Assembly: GCF_005491425.1 (NCBI RefSeq)
Contig: NZ_CP028083.1
Location: 2,752,001-2,816,000 of the forward strand
Reading direction: 5' to 3'
Length of the DNA: 64,000 nucleotides
Origin: Lysinibacillus sp. SGAir0095
GTDB lineage: Bacteria > Bacillota > Bacilli > Bacillales_A > Planococcaceae
Part shown: positions 35,099 to 45,542 of the stretch, piece after piece
How positions within the stretch are numbered: the first letter of the stretch is position 1
How the letters are laid out: every line of letters begins with the position of its first letter
Translations under genes and position numbers: made by a program
The notes under the pieces: generated by a model
Seen by the model: only the letters and a program-made list of their open reading frames with translations
The model's database searches: none
Told to the model about the DNA's origin: nothing

Positions 35099-35638
35099 TT
35101 ATTTTACAAGCTTACTAATTGCTTTAAACTGATCTCCTTTTGCAACCTGAAGCATTTCAAATAGGGCCATTTCTACAGTAGTCACCTTTACACCCAGCTG
35201 CATCATTTTTTGAAGTCCGATTTCATGAGACTTTGATGTGCGTGAAGATACACAATCTGCAAGTACTTCCACTTCATAACCATTTTGAATTAAATGTGCG
35301 GCTGTTTGGTATACGCAGATATGTGTTTCGATTCCAGCAAGCAGAACCTTTTTACGCTTTGTTGCTTCTAATCGTTCAACAAATTCGGGTGTATCATATG
35401 CGCTGAATGTTATTTTTTCAATAGGTTTTTGATTAGGCAAGGTTTGTGCAATTTTCTCCACAGTTGGTCCAAGCCCTTTAGGATACTGTTCCAGCCATAA
35501 AACTGGTAATCCTAAAATCTGGACCCCTTCTGTTACCTTTGCTAAATTGGAAATCACAAATTCACTATCATGAACGATTTCTGCTAGTTTTCCTTGAATA
35601 TCAATTAATACTAATACTGTTTCTTCTTTTGTAAGCAT
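35099..35638 (-). CDS. Isochorismatase-like cysteine hydrolase
   Basis: 179 residues from ATG 35638 (AAAGGGGATATAG upstream). Catalytic triad positions of the family: Asp in VLIDIQGKL, Lys in WLEQYPKGLGP and Cys in AGIETHICVYQTA. Members (nicotinamidase, YcaC, isochorismatase) hydrolyse amides or vinyl ethers; the substrate here is unknown. Its own terminator follows. Confidence 0.88.
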   Translation of the reverse strand: MLTKEETVLVLIDIQGKLAEIVHDSEFVISNLAKVTEGVQILGLPVLWLEQYPKGLGPTVEKIAQTLPNQKPIEKITFSAYDTPEFVERLEATKRKKVLLAGIETHICVYQTAAHLIQNGYEVEVLADCVSSRTSKSHEIGLQKMMQLGVKVTTVEMALFEMLQVAKGDQFKAISKLVK

Positions 35639-35800
35639 CTCTATATCCCCTTTGTTCAATATTTCCACTTACTTATTATATATGATTTGATTTAGATATA
35701 AAATTCTCCAAACTACGTATTTTCAGTCTATACTTTTCCCCTCCACTCCATTTGAAACAAAATGGCAGGACATGTATAGTACTTATTAGAAAGGATGATA

Positions 35801-36280
35801 TTGTTGATTCGATTAAGTTGGTTAATAAGTCTTGGGATTTCGCTGCTCGGCTTTCTCATAATAGGACATTTCTTCACAATTCAACCCGAAGAATCTGTGG
35901 GTAGTGAAAGTTTAGGTTTTATCGGGATAATATTTGTTTTACCGTTTTTATTGCTCAGTATGTTTATTACATATCGATACATTTTCAAGTTGACAAGGAA
36001 TACAAACGATCGATTAATGAAGTCTTTCTCGGTTGCTGGAGGATTTTTGTTGATTTGTGTACTCGTGTACTTTTCACTAGGTTATAAAAATGAAACTTTA
36101 GCTAAATTGGATGGAGCTAACGTTGGCAGGATATTTAATTTACCAGAATTAAATGAGTATACATATTCGATTTATTTTAATTTTTATACCTTCGCATTCA
36201 TTCACGCCGTTGTCGGTGTAATCGCTGCATTGGTTGGAGTATTAAACCCTGGAACGAAAAAAGAAGAGTTGCCCGAGTAA
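35801..36280 (+). CDS. Four-span membrane protein of unknown function
   Basis: About 160 residues with four hydrophobic spans (about 1-25, 40-62, 78-100 and 125-150) and a short polar loop (GYKNETLAKLDGANVGRIFN). Start is uncertain: AGAAAGG lies right before ATG 35795, too close, whereas the TTG codons at 35801 and 35804 have proper spacing. No family recognised. It converges on pheT. Confidence 0.6.
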   Translation: MLIRLSWLISLGISLLGFLIIGHFFTIQPEESVGSESLGFIGIIFVLPFLLLSMFITYRYIFKLTRNTNDRLMKSFSVAGGFLLICVLVYFSLGYKNETLAKLDGANVGRIFNLPELNEYTYSIYFNFYTFAFIHAVVGVIAALVGVLNPGTKKEELPE

Positions 36281-36302
36281 ACCCGCGCAACTCTTCTTTT
36301 TT
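36257..36302. terminator. Convergent terminator at the pheT end
   Basis: Perfect 16-bp stem AAAAAAGAAGAGTTGC (36257-36272) with GCAACTCTTCTTTTTT (36287-36302), usable in both directions. Confidence 0.9.
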
Positions 36303-36310
36303 AAACCTTT

Positions 36311-38716
36311 TTATCGAAGTTCGGCACCAGCTTCAGTTAAAGCTTTTAACACTTTGTTATGTGCGCTTACTACTTCATCGTCCGTTAATGTACGATCTGG
36401 ATCGAAGTATGTTAATGAGAAGGCAACGGATTTTTTACCAGCCTCCATTTTCTCTCCTTCATAAACATCGAAGACTTTTACTTCTTTTAATAATTTTGTT
36501 CCAGCATTACGGATAATTTGGATAATTTCGCCAGCTGGTTTTGAACGATCGAGCTCTAAAGCAATGTCACGTGTCATTGCCGGGAAACGCGGAACAGATG
36601 TGTAAACTAATTCCTCAACTTCAGCTGTAAGAATCGCATTCAAGTTTAATTCTGCTACAAATGTATCTTTTAAATCGTATTTTTTTCGTTCTGAAGGGTG
36701 TAAACCACCGATTATTCCTACTTTTTCTCCGTCAAGTAGAATAGTAGCCGTTTGACCAGGGTGAAGTCCATCAACACTTGCTTTTTCGAAAGATAGGCGT
36801 TCAGTTAAGCCAAGCTTTTCAAATAAGCTTTCTACAATTCCTTTGGCAACAAAGAAATCTACTGGTAGCTTCTCGCCTTGCCATGCATTATCTACCCATT
36901 TGCCTGAAACCACTAGAGCAAGATGCTCTTCTTCATACGGAAGTTCTTCTGCTGTTTTACCAAGGAATACAGAACCAATTTCATATAAAGCTAGAGAATC
37001 CGCTTTACGAGCCACGTTATAGCTTGCTGCTTCTACTAAATGTGGAATTAAGCTTTGTCGTAAAGTTGAACGTTCTTCACTCATTGGCATTAATAATCTA
37101 GTTGTATCTTCGGCTTTAAGTGCGAATTTTTGAGCAAGCTCATCTGATGTTAATGAATATGTGACTGCCTGGTAAAGTCCGGCACCTTCCATTACATTGC
37201 GAGCGATGCGACGTTTTCCTTGGTAAGGAGTTAAGCCGCCAATTTGCTCATTGCCTTCCGGTAATGTCATCGGGATTTCATCATATCCATAAAGTCTCGC
37301 AATTTCTTCCACGATATCTTCCTCAATTTTAATATCCTGACGACGTGTAGGTGCATCAATAATTAATAAACCATTTGCTGCTTCCACATCGAATTGTAGA
37401 CGATTTAGAATGGATAACATATCCTCTAGTGAAATTTTCATGCCAAGACGATTGTTGATGAAATCTGGTGAAACAACAACTCGTGCAGGCGATTTATCTA
37501 AATCATCCACGGCTACAGTTCCTTCTAGAACCTCTCCGCCAGCAAGCTCCGCTAAAAGCTGAGCAGCACGTTCTCCTGCAATAAGTACGCGGTTTGGATC
37601 TACCCCTTTTTCAAAACGAGCAGACGAATCAGAGCGCAAGCCTAATTCCTTTGATGTACGACGAACGGAGAAACCATCGAAATAAGCTGCTTCGATGACA
37701 ACTGTTGTTGTGTCACTTGTAACCTCAGAGTTCGCACCACCCATAACACCTGCAATTGCAACGGGTTCTTTGCCATTTGTAATAACAAGATTATGACCTT
37801 TTAAAGTACGTTCCTGATCATCTAAAGTTACAATTTTCTCGCCTTCATTTGCTAAACGGACAAGGATTTCGTTTGAGCTTAATGCATCATAGTCGAATGC
37901 ATGTAGAGGCTGACCATATTCCATTAAAATATAGTTCGTTATATCAACTACATTGTTATGCGGACGTACACCCGCAGCCATTAAGTAGTGCTGCAGCCAA
38001 AGTGGAGATTCTTCGATTTTCACATTTTTAACAACTTTCGCTGCGTATAATGGATTTTCTTTTGCTTCCACACGAACTTTAATGAAATCTTCAGCTTTTT
38101 CTGAAACTGTATTGTACTTGATTTCAGGTAATTTTACATCTTGTGATAAAATTGCAGCTACTTCATAAGCAACCCCAAGCATAGAAAGGGCATCTGAACG
38201 ATTTGGCGTTAAACCCAGTTCCAATACAGTATCACGAAGTCCGATTAATTCTAATGCGTCACTACCAGGAACTGTCTCTTCAGGTAATACATAAATCCCT
38301 TCTGCATAGGCTTTTGGTACAACTCGACCTTCAACACCTAATTCTTGTAGAGAACAAATCATTCCGTTTGATTCTTGACCGCGCATTTTCGCTTTTTTAA
38401 TCTTTACCCCACCTGGAAGACGTGCACCAGGTAAAGCGACGATTACTTTTTGCCCAGCTGCCACATTAGGAGCACCACAAATAATTTGACGGATATCCCC
38501 TTCACCTACTTCCACTTGGCAAACATTCAATTTATCTGCATCGGGATGCTTTTCTTTTGAAACGACATGCCCAGCTACAACATTTGTCATTCCCTGGGAA
38601 CGATCGATTACCGCATCCACTTCAATCCCTGAACGCGTAATTTTTTCAGCTAACTCTTCTGGTGCAATACCATCTATATCAACATATTGTTTTAACCAAT
38701 TTAATGAAACTAACAT
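36311..38716 (-). CDS. pheT: Phenylalanyl-tRNA synthetase beta subunit
   Basis: 801 residues. Domains in order: tRNA-binding EMAP-like fold (about 40-150; HPDADKLNVCQVEVGEG), B3/B4 editing domain (RVEAKENPLYAAKV, PHNNVVDITNYILMEYGQPL), B5, catalytic-like core and the C-terminal FDX-ACB domain (VPRFPAMTRDIALEL). It partners with PheS. Twelve nucleotides follow the pheS stop. Confidence 0.98.
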   Translation of the reverse strand: MLVSLNWLKQYVDIDGIAPEELAEKITRSGIEVDAVIDRSQGMTNVVAGHVVSKEKHPDADKLNVCQVEVGEGDIRQIICGAPNVAAGQKVIVALPGARLPGGVKIKKAKMRGQESNGMICSLQELGVEGRVVPKAYAEGIYVLPEETVPGSDALELIGLRDTVLELGLTPNRSDALSMLGVAYEVAAILSQDVKLPEIKYNTVSEKAEDFIKVRVEAKENPLYAAKVVKNVKIEESPLWLQHYLMAAGVRPHNNVVDITNYILMEYGQPLHAFDYDALSSNEILVRLANEGEKIVTLDDQERTLKGHNLVITNGKEPVAIAGVMGGANSEVTSDTTTVVIEAAYFDGFSVRRTSKELGLRSDSSARFEKGVDPNRVLIAGERAAQLLAELAGGEVLEGTVAVDDLDKSPARVVVSPDFINNRLGMKISLEDMLSILNRLQFDVEAANGLLIIDAPTRRQDIKIEEDIVEEIARLYGYDEIPMTLPEGNEQIGGLTPYQGKRRIARNVMEGAGLYQAVTYSLTSDELAQKFALKAEDTTRLLMPMSEERSTLRQSLIPHLVEAASYNVARKADSLALYEIGSVFLGKTAEELPYEEEHLALVVSGKWVDNAWQGEKLPVDFFVAKGIVESLFEKLGLTERLSFEKASVDGLHPGQTATILLDGEKVGIIGGLHPSERKKYDLKDTFVAELNLNAILTAEVEELVYTSVPRFPAMTRDIALELDRSKPAGEIIQIIRNAGTKLLKEVKVFDVYEGEKMEAGKKSVAFSLTYFDPDRTLTDDEVVSAHNKVLKALTEAGAELR

Positions 38717-38728
38717 AGTTGTACCCCC

Positions 38729-39766
38729 TTACCCTTCTGTTCTATGGAATTGTGATAAGAAACGACTATCATTTGTATAGAAATGACGAATATCATCTAC
38801 TCCGTATTTCAACATTGCGATACGTTCTGCCCCAATACCAAATGCAAAGCCTGATACTTTTTTCGAATCATAGCCAGCCATTTCAAGTACATTCGGATGG
38901 ACCATACCTGCACCTAAAATTTCAATCCAGCCTGTATGCTTACAGACGTTACAGCCCTTACCGCCACATTTGAAGCAAGAAATATCCATTTCTACAGAAG
39001 GCTCTGTGAATGGGAAGAAACTTGGACGTAAACGAATTTCACGATCATCTCCGAACATTTTCTTCGCTAACGCATCCAGTGTTCCTTTTAAATCACTCAT
39101 GCGAATATTTTCTCCGATTACGAGACCTTCAATTTGCATGAACTGATGTGAGTGAGTTGCATCGTCATTATCGCGACGGAATACTTTCCCTGGGCAAATA
39201 ATGCGAATTGGTTCACCTTTTTTTAATTCCATTGTACGAGCTTGCACTGGAGAAGTGTGCGTACGTAAAAGCGTTTCTTCTGTGATATAGAAAGTGTCCT
39301 GCATATCACGAGCTGGGTGGCCTTTTGGCAGGTTTAACGCTTCGAAGTTGTAATAATCCTTTTCAACTTCTGGCCCTTCCGCAATTTCATAGCCCATAGA
39401 TACGAATAAATCTTCAATCTCTTCAACAACACGTGTTAATGGGTGACGGTTTCCTTGACGTACTTTACGTCCTGGTAAAGTGACATCAATGGATTCCTTC
39501 TCTAATTGCTCTTGGATTGCTTGTTCTTCCAGTACAGCCACTCTTTCTTCTAATTGGACTGTTACATTTTCACGTACTGCATTTACTAGAGCTCCCATTT
39601 TCGGACGTTCTTCAGGAGATAATTTTCCCATTCCTTTTAATAAATCTGTAATCGGACCTTTTTTTCCTAAATACGCAACACGAACGTCATTCAACTCTTT
39701 TAAGTTGGATGCAGCTTGTAGCTTCGCCAACGCTTCTTGTTCTAATTGCTTTAATTGTTGTTCCAC
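38729..39766 (-). CDS. pheS: Phenylalanyl-tRNA synthetase alpha subunit
   Basis: 345 residues from GTG 39766 with AAGGAGGGTATACAC upstream; the longer frame is leader sequence. N-terminal coiled coil (about 1-85), class II catalytic core with [54 protein letters not shown] and [12 protein letters not shown]; zinc-type cysteines occur in [17 protein letters not shown]. First gene of the T-box-controlled pheST operon. Confidence 0.98.
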   Translation of the reverse strand: MEQQLKQLEQEALAKLQAASNLKELNDVRVAYLGKKGPITDLLKGMGKLSPEERPKMGALVNAVRENVTVQLEERVAVLEEQAIQEQLEKESIDVTLPGRKVRQGNRHPLTRVVEEIEDLFVSMGYEIAEGPEVEKDYYNFEALNLPKGHPARDMQDTFYITEETLLRTHTSPVQARTMELKKGEPIRIICPGKVFRRDNDDATHSHQFMQIEGLVIGENIRMSDLKGTLDALAKKMFGDDREIRLRPSFFPFTEPSVEMDISCFKCGGKGCNVCKHTGWIEILGAGMVHPNVLEMAGYDSKKVSGFAFGIGAERIAMLKYGVDDIRHFYTNDSRFLSQFHRTEG

Positions 39767-39927
39767 GTGTATACCCTCCTTGTTAAAATACCATTTGCTT
39801 TGTTTTTTTGTGGTGGTTACGAGCCGTCGTTTTCCATGCGAGTTTTGCTGTTTTACGTGCGTTCGCCGTTTTAACCTAATCAACACAATTACTAAAGTTC
39901 CGCCTCGCCCTTTCCATAAGAAAACAC

Positions 39928-40203
39928 AAAAAACCTCGCCCCTAAAAAGGGACGAGGACTAGATTCGCGGTACCACCCTAGTTATTGCAAGCAAAACATT
40001 GCAATCACTTCATTGACATAACGACTCGATTGGCCGGCATTCCTTTCACAAAACTTGATCCCGGAAGCTGCTTGCGGGGTGAACTTCAATACTTTCGACC
40101 ATACATAAGCTTTCAGTCTAAGGCTTATGCTCCCTGGATAGTCACTTCACTATTTACTCTTCCCGCTACAAACGCATTTAAAAAGTTATTTGTTTTTAAA
40201 GTC
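39928..40203 (-). promoter_or_regulatory. T-box leader of pheST (Phe, TTC specifier)
   Basis: On the minus strand the T-box motif AGGGTGGTACCGCG (39979-39966) precedes a terminator with stem CCTCGTCCC/GGGGCGAGG and six T residues. Stem I lies at about 40040-40200 and holds GAAGTTCACCCC, giving a TTC (Phe) specifier. Uncharged tRNA-Phe should relieve termination. Confidence 0.93.
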
Positions 40204-40209
40204 CTCATT

Positions 40210-40238
40210 ATTTTACGGCAAAACAGAAAACGTTTCAA
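40210..40238 (-). promoter_or_regulatory. SigA promoter of the pheST T-box leader
   Basis: Minus strand TTGAAA (40238-40233), 17-nt spacer, TAAAAT (40215-40210). Confidence 0.75.
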
Positions 40239-40395
40239 GTATTGCAAACAATAAGTAACTAAACCTTTTATCTAGTTTCTAAAATAGGTAAAAAGAAATG
40301 AATTTAAACTTTCTCTATAGAAAAATTTACTCATATGGTATATTTTTAATAACCACATGTTAGATTTTATGACATTACTTTCAAGGAGGGGTATC

Positions 40396-41766
40396 ATGTT
40401 ATTTTTAAAAAGAAAAGAAGAACTAAATAATCACTCTTCACCGGAAGAAGCATCTCGGGATATCGATGGACAAATTCAAGTTGCAGTTGACCAACTAAAA
40501 GGGATTGTGGAGCAAGTGAATATTGCTTCGATAGACCTGGAAGAAACATCATCATCAAGTAAAGATAAAATAAGTAGTTTATTAGACCATAGTATGCAAA
40601 CTGCTGATAATACGCACCAGGTAGCAATAAAAATGAGCGAAATCGAATCTTCAGCCTTACATATTTCAGCTTTTTCACAGGAAATTTTATCAAATAGCCA
40701 AACCTCAAATGAAGAACTAGTGATATCCGTTGAATCCTTTCAGTCCCTTCAAAGTAAATTTGACGCATTAAAACAAAGTCATCATTTGCTTCTACAGCAA
40801 ATGAACCAGCTGGTAAACAATTCTAAAAACATACATGATATTGTCCATACAATTGGTTCCATTTCACAAAAGACTAGGATTCTCGCTTTAAATGCCTCAA
40901 TCGAAGCAGCAAGAGCTGGTGATCATGGTAAAGGTTTTGCAGTTGTTGCAAACGAAGTAGGAAATTTAGCGAACCAAACTTCAATTGCAGTGGAACAAAC
41001 CCGAGAAAACTTGGATTTAATATTAACAGGGATCAATAGCTCCACTGACATGGTTGTAACAGAAACAAAGCAAATAGAAGAAGGGTCTACTGAGCTTCAG
41101 GAAATCTTAAAATCCATGCAATCCTTTAAATCCCGTTTAGTTTCTATTACAAGTATGGTTTCTGAGTCAACAGAATCTGTAGACGGACAACGTGAAAGTA
41201 TTCAAGAAATTTCTAAAATCCTTCAGGAAATCTCGCAATTGGCCCATGAAAATAAAGAACATGTCTACCAAGTTACAAATGATTTAGATAAACAACATGA
41301 AAACGTGGAAGAAATCCGTTCTATTAGTCATGCATTGAACACAACTTCTGAGGAATTGCAATCCCTCATCCACAAAGATGCAGTTCTAATGAACTCGAAT
41401 ATTGACCTCACTTTAGTGGAAAATTCAAAAGAAATTCTTCTTAAAACTATTCGGGCAAATGAATTAATCTCTTTGAATGCAGAGGTACATCAGATGCAAC
41501 TAGATACAATTTTAACAGCCAATATACAATTTGAAGCCATATGGTCCAATCGTTTGGATGGATCATTTATATATTCAAACCCGACGGCAGCCCTTGTAAA
41601 TGCAAAATTACGTCCATGGTTTATCGAAGCCTCTGGAGGGAAAACCTTTACCTCTGACGTTTATATTTCTGCCCTTACAAAAAAAGCTTGCATTACACTC
41701 TCCATGCCAATTTTAGATGGAAACAAGATTATTGGCGTTCTTGGAGCTGATTTAGCCGTTTCCTAA
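40396..41766 (+). CDS. Soluble methyl-accepting chemotaxis protein with C-terminal Cache-like sensor
   Basis: 456 residues from ATG 40396 (AAGGAGGGGTATC upstream). No membrane span is visible. The first two thirds are a coiled-coil signalling domain with the invariant hairpin tip region ([35 protein letters not shown]). The last about 75 residues look like a Cache/PDC half domain ([40 protein letters not shown]). The usual order is sensor first; here it is reversed. It sits between pheS and the RNA methyltransferase gene. Ligand unknown. Confidence 0.85.
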   Translation: MLFLKRKEELNNHSSPEEASRDIDGQIQVAVDQLKGIVEQVNIASIDLEETSSSSKDKISSLLDHSMQTADNTHQVAIKMSEIESSALHISAFSQEILSNSQTSNEELVISVESFQSLQSKFDALKQSHHLLLQQMNQLVNNSKNIHDIVHTIGSISQKTRILALNASIEAARAGDHGKGFAVVANEVGNLANQTSIAVEQTRENLDLILTGINSSTDMVVTETKQIEEGSTELQEILKSMQSFKSRLVSITSMVSESTESVDGQRESIQEISKILQEISQLAHENKEHVYQVTNDLDKQHENVEEIRSISHALNTTSEELQSLIHKDAVLMNSNIDLTLVENSKEILLKTIRANELISLNAEVHQMQLDTILTANIQFEAIWSNRLDGSFIYSNPTAALVNAKLRPWFIEASGGKTFTSDVYISALTKKACITLSMPILDGNKIIGVLGADLAVS

Positions 41767-41790
41767 CTTATCATGGAAGCTGCACAACAA

Positions 41791-41823
41791 AAACACCGAC
41801 CACAAATTAGTGAATCGGTGTTT
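41791..41823. terminator. Convergent terminator
   Basis: AAACACCGA (41791-41799) pairs with TCGGTGTTT (41815-41823) between the chemotaxis gene and the methyltransferase gene. Confidence 0.75.
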
Positions 41824-41830
41824 ACCCTAT

Positions 41831-42592
41831 TTATTTTGCAAATTGATATAGCAAGATGCCTGTTGCTACTGCTACATTTAAAGACTCAGCTTGTCCAAAA
41901 ATTGGAATAATGACATTTTGATCAGTCTTATCTAGAAGCTGTGGATGGATACCACTGCCTTCATTTCCTACGATTAAAGCAAAGCTACCTGATGTATTAA
42001 CTTCTGTATACACTACAGCCTCTTGAAGAGCAGTACCGTACACTTTAACTTCCCGATCTTGTAGATCTTCTATCCAATCAGCCAATTCCCCGCGAACAAT
42101 GGGGATATGGAAATGAGAACCTTGAGCTGAACGTAATGTTTTAGGATTATATGCATCGGCACATCCCTTCCCTAAGACCACCGCATCAATTCCTGCAGCA
42201 TCTGCCGTGCGAATCATTGTTCCGATATTGCCTGGATCTTGAACTGCGTCAACCAGTAAAAGTTTTCTCCAGCTCGCTAAAGCATTCGAATCTACTTCTA
42301 ATTGTTTGCAATGGGCAAAAACGCCTTGAGAGTTTTCTGTTTCAGCAAGTTCTGTTGCAATTGCTCCAGTTATTTCAACCATCGCTACATTGTCGATATC
42401 CCAAAGTAATGGTAAATCCACACCCTCACGAACAATTATTTGAACGATTTGCTCTTTATTCTTTAAAGCTTCTTCCACTAAATGAAAGCCCTCTACGATA
42501 AATTCTCCTGATTTTTCACGTTCTTTTCTTGTCGTCACAAGCTTTTTCCAATGCTTGACTAAAGCATTCTGTGGTGATTCAATTCGTTTCAT
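41831..42592 (-). CDS. ysgA: TrmH/SpoU-family RNA 2'-O-methyltransferase
   Basis: 253 residues. N-terminal substrate-binding domain (RIESPQNALVKHWKKLVTTR, GEFIVEGFHLVEEAL) and a SPOUT domain with the knot motifs LLVDAVQDPGNIGTMIRTAD, VVLGKGCADAYNPKTLRSAQ and ALIVGNEGSGI, VIIPIFGQAESLNVAVATGI. It resembles YsgA/RlmB-type 23S rRNA methylases; the target nucleotide is unknown. Located by pheS as in B. subtilis. Confidence 0.92.
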   Translation of the reverse strand: MKRIESPQNALVKHWKKLVTTRKEREKSGEFIVEGFHLVEEALKNKEQIVQIIVREGVDLPLLWDIDNVAMVEITGAIATELAETENSQGVFAHCKQLEVDSNALASWRKLLLVDAVQDPGNIGTMIRTADAAGIDAVVLGKGCADAYNPKTLRSAQGSHFHIPIVRGELADWIEDLQDREVKVYGTALQEAVVYTEVNTSGSFALIVGNEGSGIHPQLLDKTDQNVIIPIFGQAESLNVAVATGILLYQFAK

Positions 42593-42694
42593 AATTGTAC
42601 GTTTACCGCCTTTTCCTTTTCGTTCTATTGCCTAATTTTACATGAAAAGTCGGTCAGTGTAAAAAATGATCTTCCTCACAGAAAATTTCTTTGT

Positions 42695-43807
42695 TTACAG
42701 CCTTACTTCCCGAGCAATACTCTTTAAGCTATCTCCTAATTTATCAATTTCTAGTTTAGTTGTCCCTTCTCCAAAGGATACACGGAAAAACTGTCGTGCT
42801 TTTGATAAGTTTTGCCCCATTGCTAAAATGGCTTTTGTTCCAGAGCTGCTAGTAATATCACAGGCACTTCCTGTAGAAATGGCAATTCCCTCCTCATTTA
42901 ACCTCAGCATCACAAATTGCCCCTCTACCCCATTTAGACATATTCCTAATATACTTGGAAGCTGATAATCTGCCTCGGCTTCAATAAAATCACAACCTGC
43001 ATCCTTTAAAATCTGTTTTAAGCGATTACGATAAAGTTGAAAAGTCTCTTTTTGATAGGCAAATTGCTCCATTGCTGTCACCATTGCAATAATTGCTGGA
43101 AGATCTACTGTCCCTCCACGGATTCCCTTTTCATGGGTTAGACCAGGAAAAACAGGGACACATCGTTTCCTCGGATTTAGATAAATCGCTCCACACCCTT
43201 TTGGACCTCCAAATTTATGTGCTGAGATGGTTATAGCATCGAGTTCCTTTGCTAAATGCTCAATTGGCAATTTACAGAAGGATTGAACACAATCTACATG
43301 AAAGGGAATGTCTTTTTTTCGAGCAATTTTTGCAATTCGTTCTACTGGCTGAATGGTTCCAATTTCTGAATTTACATGCTGAATTGAAATTAACACCGTA
43401 TCTTCACGTATCGATTTAACAAGTATATCAACATCCACTATTCCATATTCATTTAGTGGGAGCTTCGTAACCTCATAGCCATCTCTTTCAAGTGTAGTCA
43501 TGGCTGCATGAACGCTCGTATGCTCTGCTGCAGATGTAATCACATGTTTTCCTTTACCAGCTCTGGCTAGAGATAATATGGCAAGAAGATTCCCTTCTGT
43601 CCCACTGCCTGTAAAAATGACCCCATTACGATTAATCCCTAATTTGTTTGCAACTCTAGTTCGAGCCTCCTCTAATAAAAAACTAGCATTGCCCCCTGCA
43701 TCATGTAGGCTGGATGTATTTCCAAAAACAATCTTTGCAGCTTCTGAATACGCTGCAATTGCTTCATCTGTCATCGGTGTTGTTGCTGCATAGTCAAGAT
43801 ATATCAT
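42695..43807 (-). CDS. nifS: NifS-like cysteine desulfurase for NAD biosynthesis
   Basis: 370 residues. Class V aminotransferase fold: LDYAATTPMTDEA, GSGTEGN, AAEHTSVH, the PLP Lys198 in SAHKFGG and the catalytic Cys316 in STGSACDITSSSG. It is divergent from nadB, the arrangement in B. subtilis, where NifS supplies sulfur for the [4Fe-4S] cluster of quinolinate synthase NadA. AAGGGGATTTCATC precedes the ATG. Confidence 0.94.
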   Translation of the reverse strand: MIYLDYAATTPMTDEAIAAYSEAAKIVFGNTSSLHDAGGNASFLLEEARTRVANKLGINRNGVIFTGSGTEGNLLAILSLARAGKGKHVITSAAEHTSVHAAMTTLERDGYEVTKLPLNEYGIVDVDILVKSIREDTVLISIQHVNSEIGTIQPVERIAKIARKKDIPFHVDCVQSFCKLPIEHLAKELDAITISAHKFGGPKGCGAIYLNPRKRCVPVFPGLTHEKGIRGGTVDLPAIIAMVTAMEQFAYQKETFQLYRNRLKQILKDAGCDFIEAEADYQLPSILGICLNGVEGQFVMLRLNEEGIAISTGSACDITSSSGTKAILAMGQNLSKARQFFRVSFGEGTTKLEIDKLGDSLKSIAREVRL

Positions 43808-43908
43808 GATGAAATCCCCTTAGTTTTATAGTCTGAAAACCAAGCTATTCCGTTTAATTCTCTATGAAACTTACATACTTCCAATACTTGTTTTCCACTT
43901 CATTTTAT

Positions 43909-43944
43909 GTAAAGATAGGTGTAAAGACAACTGTAAAGAAGGTA
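43909..43944. promoter_or_regulatory. Three tandem 12-bp direct repeats before nadB
   Basis: GTAAAGATAGGT, GTAAAGACAACT and GTAAAGAAGGTA follow each other without gaps; the last contains the nadB ribosome site. They lie in the nifS-nadB divergent control region and may bind the nicotinate-responsive repressor NiaR/NadR known for this locus. That is inference: no consensus check was possible. Confidence 0.5.
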
Positions 43945-43949
43945 AATCT

Positions 43950-45542
43950 ATGAAAATCGAAACAGACATCGTCATTATCGGTAGTGGAATTGCAGCTCTT
44001 CAGGCTGCCCAGGTATTATCTCGGCGTTTTACAGTCCACATTATTACGAAGTCTGATATTAGAAACGGTAGTTCCTATAAAGCTCAAGGCGGTATTGCAG
44101 CTGTAATAAGTCATGATGATCATTCGACTCTTCATATCCAGGACACGCTTCTCGCTGGTGAACATCATCACGTGGAGCAACATGTAGAACGATTAGTCGA
44201 AAAAGGAATAGAAACAGTTCATCAACTTATCAATCAGGACTTTCCTGTGGACCGTACAAATCAAGGGGCAATATCACTTGGTCTCGAAGGTGCACACAGT
44301 AAACCGCGCATACTCCATTCCGGTGGTGATGCAACAGGCAAAGCATTGGTCGAACACTTAATAGCAGAGTTACCTGAAAATGTAATTGTCCATGAACATG
44401 AAATTGCCTATGAACTACTACTGAATACTCACGGTGAATGTATCGGAGTAAAAACGAAAAAAATCGATTCGAGGGATTCAACTTACTATACCTCTTACGT
44501 CATCCTTGCTACAGGCGGAGCAGGAAGTGTTTATGCTTGCACTTCTAACTGTCCAGATAGTGTTGGAGATGGGATTGCGCTTTCTTATCTTGCAGGTGCA
44601 CAAATTACTGACATGGAATTTGTTCAATTTCACCCTAGTTTACTTTATATAAATGGTGCTGCTAAAGGGCTTGTCTCAGAGGCAGTGCGCGGTGCTGGTG
44701 GGTATTTTATCGATCAATATGGACACAGGTTAATGGAGAATAAGCATCCACTAGGAGATTTAGCACCTCGTCATGTAACTGCATTTGAAATATATAAAGA
44801 ACGGGCTAAAGGAAATGAAGTTTTTCTCGACATTTCTGCCATTTCTGACTTTAAGAGCAAATTTCCAACCATTTCTCAAATTTGTGAAGAAAATGGGATT
44901 GCTATTTCACAAGGACGCATCCCAATCGCACCTGGCAGTCACTTTTTAATGGGTGGTATTTCAGCAGATTGCTATGGGCGTACTAGCATTCCAAGACTGC
45001 TTGCTACAGGAGAAACTGCATGTACCGGCGTCCATGGGGCTAACCGTTTAGCAAGCAATTCCTTGCTTGAAGGTATTACCTTTGGAAAGCTGATGGCGGA
45101 GAATCTATTATCATATGGAACTAGGCAAAACCATTTTCAGGAGTGCCCTACTTTAAACAAAGATAAAAAGTTAACACTTCTTTCTGCAAAAACGCTACAA
45201 GAAGAAATGCTAAAAAATGCTGGAATCATTCGAAATCGAGAAGACTTAACCAAATTGCAAGAGCTCCTGCCGACGTATGATCAAGTAAGATTCTTTGATT
45301 TAAGCAAATGTACGAAACAACAAATTGAGCTAACTTTTATGCATATTACATCCTCTTTAATAGTGAATGCCGCTCTTTTGCGAGAGGAATCTCGTGGTGC
45401 CCATATCCGCGAAGACTTCGCACGCTTGCACCAAGGTTGGCAGAACAAATGGGTCGTGTTTGAAAAAGAAAAAACATATGTGAGGGAAGGACTTTATGAA
45501 CAAAATCAAACTGCAAACAATGTTAAAGCAATTTTTCAATGA
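43950..45542 (+). CDS. nadB: L-aspartate oxidase
   Basis: 530 residues. N-terminal FAD motif DIVIIGSGIAALQAAQVLS, then NGSSYKAQGGIAAVI, LGLEGAHSKPRILHSGGDAT, LATGGAGSVYACTSN, MEFVQFHPS, and the C-terminal RLASNSLLEGITFG and LREESRGAHIREDF. It oxidises L-aspartate to iminoaspartate, the first step of NAD synthesis. AAAGAAGGTAAATCT precedes the ATG. Overlaps nadC by 47 nt. Confidence 0.96.
   Translation: MKIETDIVIIGSGIAALQAAQVLSRRFTVHIITKSDIRNGSSYKAQGGIAAVISHDDHSTLHIQDTLLAGEHHHVEQHVERLVEKGIETVHQLINQDFPVDRTNQGAISLGLEGAHSKPRILHSGGDATGKALVEHLIAELPENVIVHEHEIAYELLLNTHGECIGVKTKKIDSRDSTYYTSYVILATGGAGSVYACTSNCPDSVGDGIALSYLAGAQITDMEFVQFHPSLLYINGAAKGLVSEAVRGAGGYFIDQYGHRLMENKHPLGDLAPRHVTAFEIYKERAKGNEVFLDISAISDFKSKFPTISQICEENGIAISQGRIPIAPGSHFLMGGISADCYGRTSIPRLLATGETACTGVHGANRLASNSLLEGITFGKLMAENLLSYGTRQNHFQECPTLNKDKKLTLLSAKTLQEEMLKNAGIIRNREDLTKLQELLPTYDQVRFFDLSKCTKQQIELTFMHITSSLIVNAALLREESRGAHIREDFARLHQGWQNKWVVFEKEKTYVREGLYEQNQTANNVKAIFQ

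Noticed and set aside
39767..39886. N-terminal extension of pheS
   Set aside because: Lies in the mRNA leader between the T-box terminator and the ribosome site; PheS starts at GTG 39766.
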